A stretch of 64,000 nt of DNA, taken from the NCBI GenBank assembly GCA_038255145.1, contig JBBSLP010000017.1:23971-87970 (forward strand), in the 5' to 3' direction. The DNA comes from WHTX01 sp038255145 (GTDB lineage Bacteria > Actinomycetota > Acidimicrobiia > Acidimicrobiales > CAIXPF01). Made by a program: the position numbers and the translations under genes. The notes beneath the pieces are model-generated. The model did not search any database and was not told the origin of the DNA. It saw only the letters and a list, made by a program, of their open reading frames with translations. Position 1 is the first letter of the stretch, and every line of letters begins with the position of its first letter. Below are positions 17,329 to 27,419 of this stretch, one piece after another.

Positions 17329-18804
17329 CTAGAGGTGGGCGACCCCGTCGGCGTCGATGTCGAGGGGCTTGCCGATGGGCTCCTCGCCCATCATCGACGC
17401 CATGGTGGCGGCGTCGGTCGACCGGGTCCACGTGCGCTGGCCGTCGGGCGTCAGCGCGGCGATGAGGGCAACCTCGGGCCCTTCGGCACCGTGCATGACC
17501 GTGTAGCTCTCGACGGTGGCCGGGCCCCGGTGGTCGGCGGAGACCTCACGGGTGGGGAAGGTGTCGACCACGTCCTGGACGTCGGCGTGGCGGAAGGGCT
17601 GGGGCGGGGGCTCGGTCGAGTAGATGCCCATGGCGTGCTTGGTCACGTAGCCGCCGTTGGCCGAGTTGTAGCCGATCGACCCCGGGTCGGCCCGCAGCAC
17701 GTCGGCCATGGCCGCGATGCCGTGGGTGACGTAGTTGTTCAGAGGCCCGCCGGCGAAGGGCAGGCCACCGGTCACCGTGAGCTGGCGGGACTGGTCGAAG
17801 CCGATCTCCTTGGCCGCGATCTGCACGGCCGAGGGGAAGCACGAGTACAGGTCGATGTGGCCGATGTCGTCGGGGCCCAGGCCGGTTAGCTCGAACACCT
17901 TGGCCCCCGCGGTGCGGATGGCCGGCGAGCTGTACAGGTTGTCCCGGTTGGACACGAGCAGGGTGTCATGGGCATCGGTGCCGGCCCAGGGGAAGACCCA
18001 GCGGTCGCGGGGCACGCCCATGGCCTCGGCCGTCCCCGCCGCGCACAGCAGCAGGGCGGCGGCCTGGTCCAGGTCCCAGTTCGAGTTCATGGACTTGGTG
18101 TAGGGCCAGCCCACCATGCGGTTCTGCGCCGTGGGCGTGCGGATCTCCTCGGCCGTCAAGGGCGTGCGCACCCAGGCGTAGGGGTTCTGCACGGCCACGG
18201 CGTTGAACGTGGCCCACAGTTCGGACACCCGCTCGATGTGGGCGTCGATGGCCTCGCCCTGCGATGCCCGCAGGGCGTTCTCGAAGATGGGGTAGAGGTT
18301 GATGGGCTGCTCGACCCCCCGCTCGGCCTCGAGGCGCGAGCTCATCTGCAGGTCCTTGCCCAGCACCTCGGCGGGGGCGACGCCGGCGTCGTCGGTGTAG
18401 GGGATGCGCTGGCCGGCCCGCTTGGCCCGGCGCCGGCTCCAGATGCCCTCGGCCCCCACGATGACCACGGTGTCGAGCTTGCCGGCGAGGATGTCGAGGC
18501 AGCTGCGGTTGACCAGGGACTGCGGCGTGTTGCCGCCGTCGGTGGACAGCGCCGTCTGCACCGGGTTGGCCCCCACGGCCTCGGCCACGATGCGGCCCGG
18601 GTCCAGGTAGGGCCACGCGCCCTTGACCACCCGCACGGCGTCGAGCTTGGCCAGGAGCGAGGGGGCGCCGGCATCGGCCGCGGCCCGGCGCACGACCTCG
18701 ATCATCATGGCTGCCGGCTCGAGGGCCTCGGTGGGGTCAGCGGGCTTCTGCTTGAACTGGCCCACACCGACGAGGACGGGGGTGCGGGGATCGATCGACG
18801 ACAT
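17329..18804 (-). CDS. acetyl-CoA acetyltransferase-like thiolase (SCP2-thiolase type)
   Basis: 491 residues with the thiolase-superfamily N terminus (DPRTPVLVGVGQF), the DGGNTPQSLVN segment, and the DLYSCFPSAVQIAAKEIG and GGLPFAGGPLNNYVTHGIA segments that mark the lipid-transfer (SCP2) type rather than the biosynthetic thiolases. The roughly 80 C-terminal residues resemble the additional beta domain of this type. It probably cleaves or forms a carbon-carbon bond in beta-keto acyl-CoA, or acts in sterol or fatty-acid side-chain breakdown. The F420-type oxidoreductase upstream ends 63 bp before this start and may be co-transcribed. Confidence 0.88.
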   Translation of the reverse strand: MSSIDPRTPVLVGVGQFKQKPADPTEALEPAAMMIEVVRRAAADAGAPSLLAKLDAVRVVKGAWPYLDPGRIVAEAVGANPVQTALSTDGGNTPQSLVNRSCLDILAGKLDTVVIVGAEGIWSRRRAKRAGQRIPYTDDAGVAPAEVLGKDLQMSSRLEAERGVEQPINLYPIFENALRASQGEAIDAHIERVSELWATFNAVAVQNPYAWVRTPLTAEEIRTPTAQNRMVGWPYTKSMNSNWDLDQAAALLLCAAGTAEAMGVPRDRWVFPWAGTDAHDTLLVSNRDNLYSSPAIRTAGAKVFELTGLGPDDIGHIDLYSCFPSAVQIAAKEIGFDQSRQLTVTGGLPFAGGPLNNYVTHGIAAMADVLRADPGSIGYNSANGGYVTKHAMGIYSTEPPPQPFRHADVQDVVDTFPTREVSADHRGPATVESYTVMHGAEGPEVALIAALTPDGQRTWTRSTDAATMASMMGEEPIGKPLDIDADGVAHL

Positions 18805-18867
18805 GGGGTGTGCTCCGTGGTGCTGGCGTGGGCTTCGGTCAGGTGCAGGACAGGGCGAACAGGGGGG

Positions 18868-19899
18868 TCACAGGCAGAGCTCGGCCATGAGCCGCATCAC
18901 GGAGGGCGGGCCGGAGACCATGAGGGTGGTCACGCACGACGCTTCCCACCGGGCCAGGTCGTCGCGGATCTTCTCCTTGGGGCCGACGAGGGCCACGTCC
19001 TGCACCATGTCCAGCGACACGAGGGCCTCGGCCTCCTGCTTGCGCCCGGCCAGGTACAGCTCCTGGATCTTGACGCACAGGTCCTCGTAGCCCATGCGGG
19101 CGAAGACCTCGAAGTGGAAGTTGGCCCCCCGTGCCCCCATGCCCCCGATGTACAGGGCCAGGTTGGGGCGCACCTTGTCCGCCGCGGCCTCGATGTCGTC
19201 CATGGGCACGACGGTGACGGGGCACACGACCTCGAAGGTGTCGGCCGTGCCCCGGGCGCCGGGACGGCTGAAGCCCTCGTCGAGGGCGGCCCGGTAGAAG
19301 CCGTCGACCTGGTCCTTGGGCGAGAAGAACAGGGGCAGCCAGCCGTCGCAGATCTCGGCCGACAGGGCCACGTTCCTGGGGCCCTCGGCGCCCAGGTAGA
19401 TGGGGATGTCGGCCCGCAGCGGGTGCACGGTGGGCTTGAGGGCCTTGCCCAGGCCGGTGCCGCTGGTGGCGGGCAGGTCGTAGAAGTCGCCGTGGAACTC
19501 GACGGGCTTCTCCCGGGCGAAGACGGCCCTGATGATCTCGACGTACTCCCGGGTGCGCTGCAGCGGCTTCGGGTAGGGCTGGCCGTACCAGCCCTCGACG
19601 ACCTGGGGCCCGGACACGCCGAGGCCGAGGATGAAGCGGCCGCCGGACAGGTGGTCCATGGTCAGCGCGGCCATGGCCGTGGCCGTGGGGGTGCGGGCCG
19701 ACAGCTGGATGATGCCCGTGCCCAGCTTGATGCGCTCGGTGCTCGCCCCCCACCAGGCCAGGGGGGTGAGGGCGTCCGAGCCGTAGGCCTCGGCCGTCCA
19801 GAACGAGTCGTAGCCCAACCGCTCGGCTTCGAGCAGCGTGTCGAGCGCCCCCGCCGGTGGGCCGGCGCTCCAGTACCCAGCTCCCGTGGCCAGCTTCAT
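18868..19899 (-). CDS. LLM-class F420-dependent oxidoreductase
   Basis: 343-residue luciferase-like TIM-barrel protein: MKLATGAGYWSAGPPAGALDTLLEAERLGYDSFWTAEAYGSDA, LGTGIIQLSARTPTATAMAA and SGGRFILGLGVSGPQVVEGWYG are the usual N-terminal, beta-4 and loop motifs of the F420-using group (Rv-type LLM F420 enzymes). The substrate is unknown. It is followed by the thiolase in the same direction, which suggests a lipid or sterol catabolic context. A 14-bp palindrome lies 63 bp upstream. Confidence 0.9.
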   Translation of the reverse strand: MKLATGAGYWSAGPPAGALDTLLEAERLGYDSFWTAEAYGSDALTPLAWWGASTERIKLGTGIIQLSARTPTATAMAALTMDHLSGGRFILGLGVSGPQVVEGWYGQPYPKPLQRTREYVEIIRAVFAREKPVEFHGDFYDLPATSGTGLGKALKPTVHPLRADIPIYLGAEGPRNVALSAEICDGWLPLFFSPKDQVDGFYRAALDEGFSRPGARGTADTFEVVCPVTVVPMDDIEAAADKVRPNLALYIGGMGARGANFHFEVFARMGYEDLCVKIQELYLAGRKQEAEALVSLDMVQDVALVGPKEKIRDDLARWEASCVTTLMVSGPPSVMRLMAELCL

Positions 19900-19961
19900 G
19901 TGCCCTCCCAGGGCTCGGCGGTGGCGCCCGTGATGACGTGTCGACCGCGAGCCCCGAAGTG

Positions 19962-19975
19962 ATCACCGAGGTGAT
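19962..19975. promoter_or_regulatory. 14-bp palindrome upstream of the F420 oxidoreductase gene
   Basis: ATCACC-GA-GGTGAT, perfectly symmetric, 63 bp before the leftward ATG at 19899. The position suits an operator; nothing identifies the regulator. The remaining DNA up to 20151 shows only a 12-bp palindrome AACCGGCCGGTT (20139-20150). Confidence 0.4.
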
Positions 19976-20151
19976 GTCGGGGGCGGTCTCGACGACGGCG
20001 TCAGGTTAGCCACCGACCCGTGACGGTCGCCCCGGAGACGGCCTCCGACACGGGCGACCCCTGGGGCGCGGGTTGACTCCACGGGTCCGAAGGTGGTCGC
20101 CGACGGAGATGCCGACAGAGGTGAGGTGGCGAGGGTGAACCGGCCGGTTCC

Positions 20152-20379
20152 GTGGCCCTGACGCTCCTGGGCTGGGGGATCGGCCAGGGGGTGACCTGGG
20201 AGACGCTGCGGGTGCTGGGTCGGGCCTCGGTGCCGCTGCTGGGCATCGTGTTCAACCTCATCGGCTTCGGGGCCCTCGTGGCCGTGGCCCTGGTGCGCCT
20301 GGGGGTGATGGACGGCAAGACGGCCTTCCTGGCCTCGTGCCCCGGTGCCCTGTCCCAGATGGCCGGGCCCAGCCCGTGA
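20152..20379 (+). pseudogene. remnant of an AbrB-family membrane transporter
   Basis: 75 codons encoding two hydrophobic segments and then MDGKTAFLASCPGALSQM, which resembles the tAxLatxPGglsEM signature of AbrB-family (PF05145) membrane proteins. Those proteins run to about 350 residues with around ten membrane segments, so both ends are missing here: a stop lies 10 codons upstream in frame, and the frame ends right after the signature. It is most likely a decayed fragment, though a small membrane protein cannot be excluded. It lies 28 bp before a glycosyltransferase gene. Confidence 0.45.
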
Positions 20380-20407
20380 CGAGCGGGCCGTCGTGCCAGA
20401 GTGCGGG

Positions 20408-21499
20408 ATGACCACGGTGCCCCGGGCGCCACATCGTCGGGTGCTGCTCGTCTCCACCCCCATCGGCACCCTGGGCTCCGGTCGGGGTGGCGGGGTCGAG
20501 CTCACGCTGGGCAACGTGGCCCGGGCCCTGGCCCGCCGTGGCCACCACATCGACGTGTTGGCGCCGGCGGGTTCGTACCTCGACGGCCAGCACGTCATCG
20601 AGGTGCCCGGGGTGGCCCCACCCTCGGCCCAGCACGAGGCCCGCGACGCGCCGACCGTGCTGCCCCCCGACAGCCTGGTGGCCAACCTCTTCGCCGCGGC
20701 CCGGGCCCTCCAGGACGACTACGACGTGCTCGTCAGCTTCGCCTACGACTGGCTGGGCCTGTACCTGACCCCCTTCTTCACCACGCCGCTGGCCCACGTG
20801 GTGGGCATGGGCTCCCTGCTCGACGTGGTCGACGAGGCGGCCGCTGCGGTGGTGGCCGCGTTCCCCGGGCGCATCGCCGTGCACACCCGGTCCCAGGCCG
20901 CCACCTACGCCTTCGCCGACGGGCTCCACGTGCTGGGCAGCGGCTTCGACCTCGACGGCTACGACTTCGTGGGCCGGGTGGCCGCCGATGCCCCCTTGGC
21001 CTGGGTGGGGCGAATCTCCCCCGAGAAGGGCCTGGGTGACGCCGTGGCCGCAGCGAGCGCGTGCGGTCGGGCCCTCGAGGTCTTCGGGGTGGTCGAGGAC
21101 GAGGTCCACTGGGACGAGGTGCGCCGTCGGGCCCGGCCGGGCGTCATCGTCCCCCGCGGCTTCCTGGCCACGGCCGAGCTCCAGGCCGCCCTCGGTCGTT
21201 GCCGGGCCCTGCTGGTCACCCCCAAGTGGGAGGAGGCCTTCGGCAACGTGGTGGTGGAGGCGCTGGCCTGTGGCGTCCCCGTGGTCACCTACGACCGGGG
21301 TGGGCCCGCCGAGCTGGTGGAGCACGGGGTGACGGGCTGGGTGGTGGCGCCCGACTCGGTCGATGCCCTGGTGGCGGCGGTGGGTCGGGTGGACGAGATC
21401 GACCGGGCCACGTGCCGGGCCCGCGCCGAAGCCCGCTTCTCCCTGGACGCCCTCGGTGAGGGGCTCGAACGCTGGCTCGAGCCCGTCATCGAGGGTTGA
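20408..21499 (+). CDS. GT4-type glycosyltransferase (possibly pterin glucosyltransferase-like)
   Basis: 363 residues of GT-B fold. The N-terminal domain begins RRVLLVSTPIGTLGSGRGGGVELTLGNVARALARRGH; the C-terminal nucleotide-sugar domain has WVGRISPEKGL and EEAFGNVVVEALACGVPVVTYDRGGPAELV with the EX7E pair of the GT4 family. The LVSTPIGTLGSGRGGGVELTL opening resembles, from memory, cyanobacterial UDP-glucose:tetrahydrobiopterin glucosyltransferases, so a pterin or other small acceptor is possible, but this is tentative. ATG at 20408 is chosen because the homology starts there. It converges with a lipoprotein gene 7 bp away. Confidence 0.85.
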   Translation: MTTVPRAPHRRVLLVSTPIGTLGSGRGGGVELTLGNVARALARRGHHIDVLAPAGSYLDGQHVIEVPGVAPPSAQHEARDAPTVLPPDSLVANLFAAARALQDDYDVLVSFAYDWLGLYLTPFFTTPLAHVVGMGSLLDVVDEAAAAVVAAFPGRIAVHTRSQAATYAFADGLHVLGSGFDLDGYDFVGRVAADAPLAWVGRISPEKGLGDAVAAASACGRALEVFGVVEDEVHWDEVRRRARPGVIVPRGFLATAELQAALGRCRALLVTPKWEEAFGNVVVEALACGVPVVTYDRGGPAELVEHGVTGWVVAPDSVDALVAAVGRVDEIDRATCRARAEARFSLDALGEGLERWLEPVIEG

Positions 21500-21506
21500 C
21501 GGTCGG

Positions 21507-22109
21507 TCAGGCCGCGGTGGTGGTGGGCGCGGCCGCCGCCGTGGTCGCCGTGGCCGCCGCTGTGGTGGCCGGGGCGGTGGTGGGTGTCGCTGGTGCCGTG
21601 GTCGCGGCCCGGCCCGACAGGGTGGTGGTGGTCCCCGACTGGGGATCGCGGCCGTTGCGGGTGGCGCAGATGGGGTCGAGGGCGTCGAACAGGGGGGGCA
21701 GCACGACGTCGATGGTGGGTTCGGCGGGGTCCGGCGCCTTGCTGTCGTCGATGGGACGCGAGCGCAACACCTTCATCTCGGCCAGTGCGGCGCGGGCGTC
21801 GGCGGGCACGTCCTCGGTCAGGCTGGCCTCGAGGCGCTCCAGGCGGGCCAGGCGGGGGTCGGTGCGGGGGGCGGCCGTGGTGGTGGGCCCGGACTGGTCG
21901 AGGTTGGTGACCGGGGCACGGGGCTGGCCGGCATCCTCCTGGTCGGCGTAGGCCTGCATGGCCTCGCACATCTGCTCGCGGGCGAGCGCCTGCTGGTCGA
22001 TCGAGGTCGTCGTGACGGCGATGTCGTTGTCGCCGCCCGAGCATCCCGCGAGCGCGCCAACCGCCAGCGCGAACAGTGTCAGGCCAGGGACGAAGGTGGT
22101 CTTCCGCAC
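21507..22109 (-). CDS. lipoprotein with Thr/Ala-rich tail
   Basis: 200 residues. The signal peptide ends in a lipobox, LAGC, with Cys at about 23, so it is probably anchored outside the membrane. A helical middle (about 37-135) is followed by a tail of about 45 residues of Thr, Ala and Pro resembling a cell-wall-spanning linker. No recognisable domain. GTG start. It is divergent from the acyl-CoA mutase gene with about 210 bp between starts. Confidence 0.8.
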   Translation of the reverse strand: MRKTTFVPGLTLFALAVGALAGCSGGDNDIAVTTTSIDQQALAREQMCEAMQAYADQEDAGQPRAPVTNLDQSGPTTTAAPRTDPRLARLERLEASLTEDVPADARAALAEMKVLRSRPIDDSKAPDPAEPTIDVVLPPLFDALDPICATRNGRDPQSGTTTTLSGRAATTAPATPTTAPATTAAATATTAAAAPTTTAA

Positions 22110-22321
22110 CGGCTACCTGTCGGCGCGCCGACCCCGGCCTTGAGAGATGTCACGCACCTGGAAGACGAAGCCGGCCGAGGTGGTCGACCGATCGCGCCAG
22201 CTTGCGCGCCGGTCGTGGCCCGCTGACCCCGCAGGGTCCCGGGCCGAGGTGGCCATCGGTGCGGACCCGGTCGCAGGCGCTGGCTACGCTGAGGGACCTC
22301 TGCAACCGAGGGGTGCGCACC

Positions 22322-23956
<1,635 letters not shown>

Positions 23957-24071
23957 GGGCCACGCAGGGATTGTCCGAGGGCCACCGCGCGGCGGACATA
24001 TCGATCACGCTCGTCTGACGTATCCGCGTCGCCGGCCTCATCCCGGGGGTCGCCCTGCCGAACTCTCCTGC

Positions 24072-24554
24072 GTGACGACGGCTGATCTTCCTGCCCGCCT
24101 GGGTGCGCTCGCCCACACGCTGTGGCGCGAACGGCACCTGCTCGAGGCCTGCCTCTACCGGGTGGAGTGCCAGCAGCTGATGGCCGAGGTGGGCCGCTCG
24201 CGCTGGCGGGAGCGGGCCGCCTTCGATGTCGAGGTGGCCTTCGACCGCCTCCGCGAGCACGGTCTGGTCCGAGACGTCCAGGTGAGCGCCCTGGCCGCCG
24301 ACCTGGGTCTGGCCGGGGATGCCTGCCTTTCCGAGCTGGCTGCCCACGCCCCCGAGCCCTGGCCCGCCATCCTCGCCGACCACCGCCGGGCGCTCGAGGC
24401 TCTGCTGGGTCGCCTGGACGTGCTGCCCGAGGGCAGCCGGGAGCTGGCCCGGCGCTCGGTGGCCCTGGTCCGCCCCTTCGTCGGCGGTTCCGCCGACGCT
24501 GGCATCCCCGTTCACCACGCTGCGCTCCTGGCCCCGCCCGTCGCTGCGGGCTGA
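24072..24554 (+). CDS. helical protein, possibly FlgN-like
   Basis: 160 residues, mostly amphipathic helix, with no membrane segment. The N-terminal half (LGALAHTLWRERHLLEACLYRVECQQLMAE) has the heptad-like look of FlgN flagellar chaperones, and the next gene encodes a FliA/WhiG-type sigma factor, which fits that idea. No other flagellar gene is in the window, so the assignment is weak. GTG start; the gene is 115 bp after the mutase and 108 bp before the sigma gene. Confidence 0.5.
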   Translation: MTTADLPARLGALAHTLWRERHLLEACLYRVECQQLMAEVGRSRWRERAAFDVEVAFDRLREHGLVRDVQVSALAADLGLAGDACLSELAAHAPEPWPAILADHRRALEALLGRLDVLPEGSRELARRSVALVRPFVGGSADAGIPVHHAALLAPPVAAG

Positions 24555-24662
24555 ACGCGGTTCCAGCACATCTACCCACCTCCAAGGGGGGCATTGGGTG
24601 GGACCACCCGTCAAGGGGGCCCCGCTGTCGGTCGATCACTGGTCGAACGACAAGGAGCGGGG

Positions 24663-25538
24663 ATGTACGCAAGGCGGACACAGGGGCACCGTGGCCATGG
24701 GATCAGCGGCGGCGACCTCGACGAGTTGATCGAGCGGCACCTGCCCCTGGTGGAGCACCAGGTGCTGCGGCTGTCGAGCGGCTTCCCCCGCTACGTGGAC
24801 CGCAACGAGCTCATCTCCGCCGGCACCCTGGGCCTGGTCGAGGCGGCCCGGCGCTACGACCCCGCCACCGGCGTGCCCTTCGCCAACTTCGCCTCCCGAC
24901 GCATCCGGGGCGCCATCCTCGACCTCGTCCGCTCCCACGACTGGGCCCCCCGGTCGGTGCGCTCGCTCAACCGACGGGTGGAGGCGGCCGAGCAGGTCCT
25001 GGCCAGCCGCCATGGGGTGCGACCCGACGACGAGGCCGTGGCCCTCGAGGCCGGCATCGACGTCGACCGCCTCGTGGAGCTCCGGGGCCGGGTGCGTCGC
25101 AGCGTGCTCGTGGCCCTCGACCACTCCTCCGGTGACCTCGATGGCGGGGGTGTGGCCAGCCGGCTGGCCGACCGGGCCGCCGCCACCCCTGACGAGGGGG
25201 TCGAGGCGGCCGAGCTGCGGGGCTACGTACGTGATGCACTACGCCAACTGCCCGAGCGCCACCGCATCGTCGCCGCCGGCCTGTACCTGGAAGGGTGCTC
25301 GTTCGACGAGCTGGCCGAGCTGCTGGACGTGACCCCGTCCCGGGTGTCCCAGCTGCGATCCGAGGCCGTGGAGATGATGCGCGACGGGGTCGCCGCCCAG
25401 TACCGCATGGCCCCGGCCGCCGCTCCCGTCGGTCGGGTGGCCCGCCGCAAGGCCAGCTACGCCGCCGCCATCGCCCGCTCGTCCACGTGGCGCGACCGCC
25501 TGTCCGACGACCCGGACCGCGTCCTCCGCTCGGCGTAG
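24663..25538 (+). CDS. sigma-70 family factor, FliA/WhiG type
   Basis: 291 residues. Region 2 is seen as DELIERHLPLVEHQVLRLSSGFP and ELISAGTLGLVEAARRYDPATGVPFANFASRRIRGAILDLVRSHDWAPRSVR, which is the sigma-28 version of the core/-10 binding helix. Region 3 spans about 105-150, and region 4 has LPERHRIVAAGLYLEGCSFDELAELLDVTPSRVSQL with its helix-turn-helix. The layout fits the flagellar/sporulation FliA/WhiG family. It has an extra C-terminal tail of about 40 residues. ATG at 24663 is preceded by AAGGAG. Targets are unknown. Confidence 0.9.
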   Translation: MYARRTQGHRGHGISGGDLDELIERHLPLVEHQVLRLSSGFPRYVDRNELISAGTLGLVEAARRYDPATGVPFANFASRRIRGAILDLVRSHDWAPRSVRSLNRRVEAAEQVLASRHGVRPDDEAVALEAGIDVDRLVELRGRVRRSVLVALDHSSGDLDGGGVASRLADRAAATPDEGVEAAELRGYVRDALRQLPERHRIVAAGLYLEGCSFDELAELLDVTPSRVSQLRSEAVEMMRDGVAAQYRMAPAAAPVGRVARRKASYAAAIARSSTWRDRLSDDPDRVLRSA

Positions 25539-25632
25539 CACCGCCCCCGGCCGACCCTGGCCGACGTCGTGAGGGCTGCGACCAACGTCACCTAGGGTGG
25601 GGCCACACACCTCGAGAGGGAGTTGGGGAACG

Positions 25633-27264
25633 ATGGAGCTCTCCCACGTCGTCGGACCGGACGTCCCTGCGCTGCTGGAGGAGACGATCGGGCAGAACCT
25701 GGCCCGCACCGTGGCCCGCTTCGGAGAGCGAGAGGCCCTGGTCTCCTGCCACCAGGACATCCGCTGGACCTACACCGAGCTCGACGAGCGGGTGGACCAG
25801 CTGGCCCGGGCCTTCCTCCACCTCGGCCTCGAACAGGGCGACCGGGTGGGCATCTGGGCCCCCAACTACGCCGAGTGGGTGCTGGTGCAGTTCGCCACCG
25901 CCCGCATCGGCGTCATCCTCGTCAACGTCAACCCCGCCTACCGGACCCACGAGCTGGCCTACGCCCTCGAGCAGTCGGGCTGTCGGCTGCTTGTGGCCGC
26001 CCCCGCCTTCAAGGGCTCGGACTACCGGGCCATGGTCGACGAGGTGCGCGACGGCCTGAAGGCCCTCGAGCAGGTCATCTACCTGTGGTCCCCGGAGTGG
26101 GAGGCGCTGTGGCGTCCCCAGAACCAGGCCTCCGCCGAGGCCGTCACCGCCCGGGCCGCCGGCCTGGTGGCCACCGACCCCATCAACATCCAGTACACGT
26201 CGGGCACCACGGGACGGCCCAAGGGCGCCACCCTGACCCACCGCAACATCCTCAACAACGGCTTCCTGGTCGGTGAGGGCTGCGGCTACACCGAGGTCGA
26301 CCGGGTGTGCATCCCCGTGCCCTTCTACCACTGCTTCGGCATGGTCATGGGCAACCTCGGCTGCGTCACCCACGGCGCCACCATGGTCATCCCCGGCGAC
26401 GCCTTCGACCCCGTGGCCGTGCTCGAGGCCGTGCAGGGTGAGCGCTGCACCTCGCTGTACGGCGTGCCCACCATGTTCATCGCCGAGTTGGGCCACCCCG
26501 ACTTCGACAGCTACGACCTGAGCTCGTTGCGCACGGGGATCATGGCCGGCTCGCCCTGCCCGGTCGAGGTCATGAAGCAGTGCGTCGACCGCATGCACAT
26601 GGCCGAGGTGACCATCTGCTACGGCATGACCGAGACGTCCCCGGTGTCGACCCAGACGGCGGCCTCGGACAGCCTGGACCGGCGCACGTCGACCGTGGGT
26701 CGGGTCCACCCCCACGTCGAGGTCAAGGTGGTCGACGCCGAGAGCGGTGAGACCGTGGCCCCCCGCGTGGCCGGCGAGTTCTGCACCCGGGGCTACTCGG
26801 TCATGTCGGGCTACTGGAACGAGCCCGAACGGACGGCGGAGGCCATCGACGCCGAGGGCTTCATGCACACCGGTGACCTGGCCACCATGGACGACGAGGG
26901 CTACCTCAACATCGTCGGCCGCATCAAGGACCTGGTCATCCGAGGTGGCGAGAACATCTACCCCCGGGAGGTCGAGGAGTTCCTCTACGGCCACCCCGAC
27001 ATCGCCGACGTCCAGGTGGTGGGGGTGCCCGACCCCCGCTACGGCGAGGAGCTCATGGCCTGGGTCGTCCTGCGCCCCGGCGCCACCCTGTCCGAGGACG
27101 AGGTACGGGAGTTCTGCCGGGGTCGGATCGCCCACTACAAGGTGCCCCGCTACGTGAAGTTCGTCGACGGCTTCCCCCTGACGGTGACGGGCAAGGTGCA
27201 GAAGTTCCTCATGCGCCGGCAGGCCACCGAGGAGCTGGGCCTGGCCGAGGCCGAGACGGCCTGA
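25633..27264 (+). CDS. acyl-CoA synthetase (AMP-binding, fatty-acid type)
   Basis: 543 residues of the ANL superfamily. P-loop YTSGTTGRPKGATLTHRN lies near 188; then YGMTETSPVS, the hinge GEFCTRGYSVMSGYWN ... GFMHTGDLATMDDEGYLNIVGRIKDLVIRGGENIYPREVEEFL, and the C-terminal catalytic Lys in LTVTGKVQKFLMR. It activates a carboxylic acid, probably medium-chain or branched, as acyl-AMP and then acyl-CoA. ATG at 25633 follows GGGGAA; earlier codons are unconserved. It follows the sigma gene by 94 bp. Confidence 0.93.
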   Translation: MELSHVVGPDVPALLEETIGQNLARTVARFGEREALVSCHQDIRWTYTELDERVDQLARAFLHLGLEQGDRVGIWAPNYAEWVLVQFATARIGVILVNVNPAYRTHELAYALEQSGCRLLVAAPAFKGSDYRAMVDEVRDGLKALEQVIYLWSPEWEALWRPQNQASAEAVTARAAGLVATDPINIQYTSGTTGRPKGATLTHRNILNNGFLVGEGCGYTEVDRVCIPVPFYHCFGMVMGNLGCVTHGATMVIPGDAFDPVAVLEAVQGERCTSLYGVPTMFIAELGHPDFDSYDLSSLRTGIMAGSPCPVEVMKQCVDRMHMAEVTICYGMTETSPVSTQTAASDSLDRRTSTVGRVHPHVEVKVVDAESGETVAPRVAGEFCTRGYSVMSGYWNEPERTAEAIDAEGFMHTGDLATMDDEGYLNIVGRIKDLVIRGGENIYPREVEEFLYGHPDIADVQVVGVPDPRYGEELMAWVVLRPGATLSEDEVREFCRGRIAHYKVPRYVKFVDGFPLTVTGKVQKFLMRRQATEELGLAEAETA

Positions 27265-27419
27265 GCGGTGTCGGCCCATGTGGCCGAAAGCCCTGACGGG
27301 GGTACGGGACGGGGATGCGCAACAAGCTCGGCGGCCTCCTCAGCTCACCGTCCCGCCCACGGACCGTGACGGACTCGGAGCCGTTCCCCTCCACGGGGTG
27401 GCGGCGCGATGGTGGGTCC

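Noticed and set aside
24072..25538. A flagellar gene cluster
   Set aside because: Only a sigma factor and a weakly FlgN-like protein are present; no structural flagellar genes.
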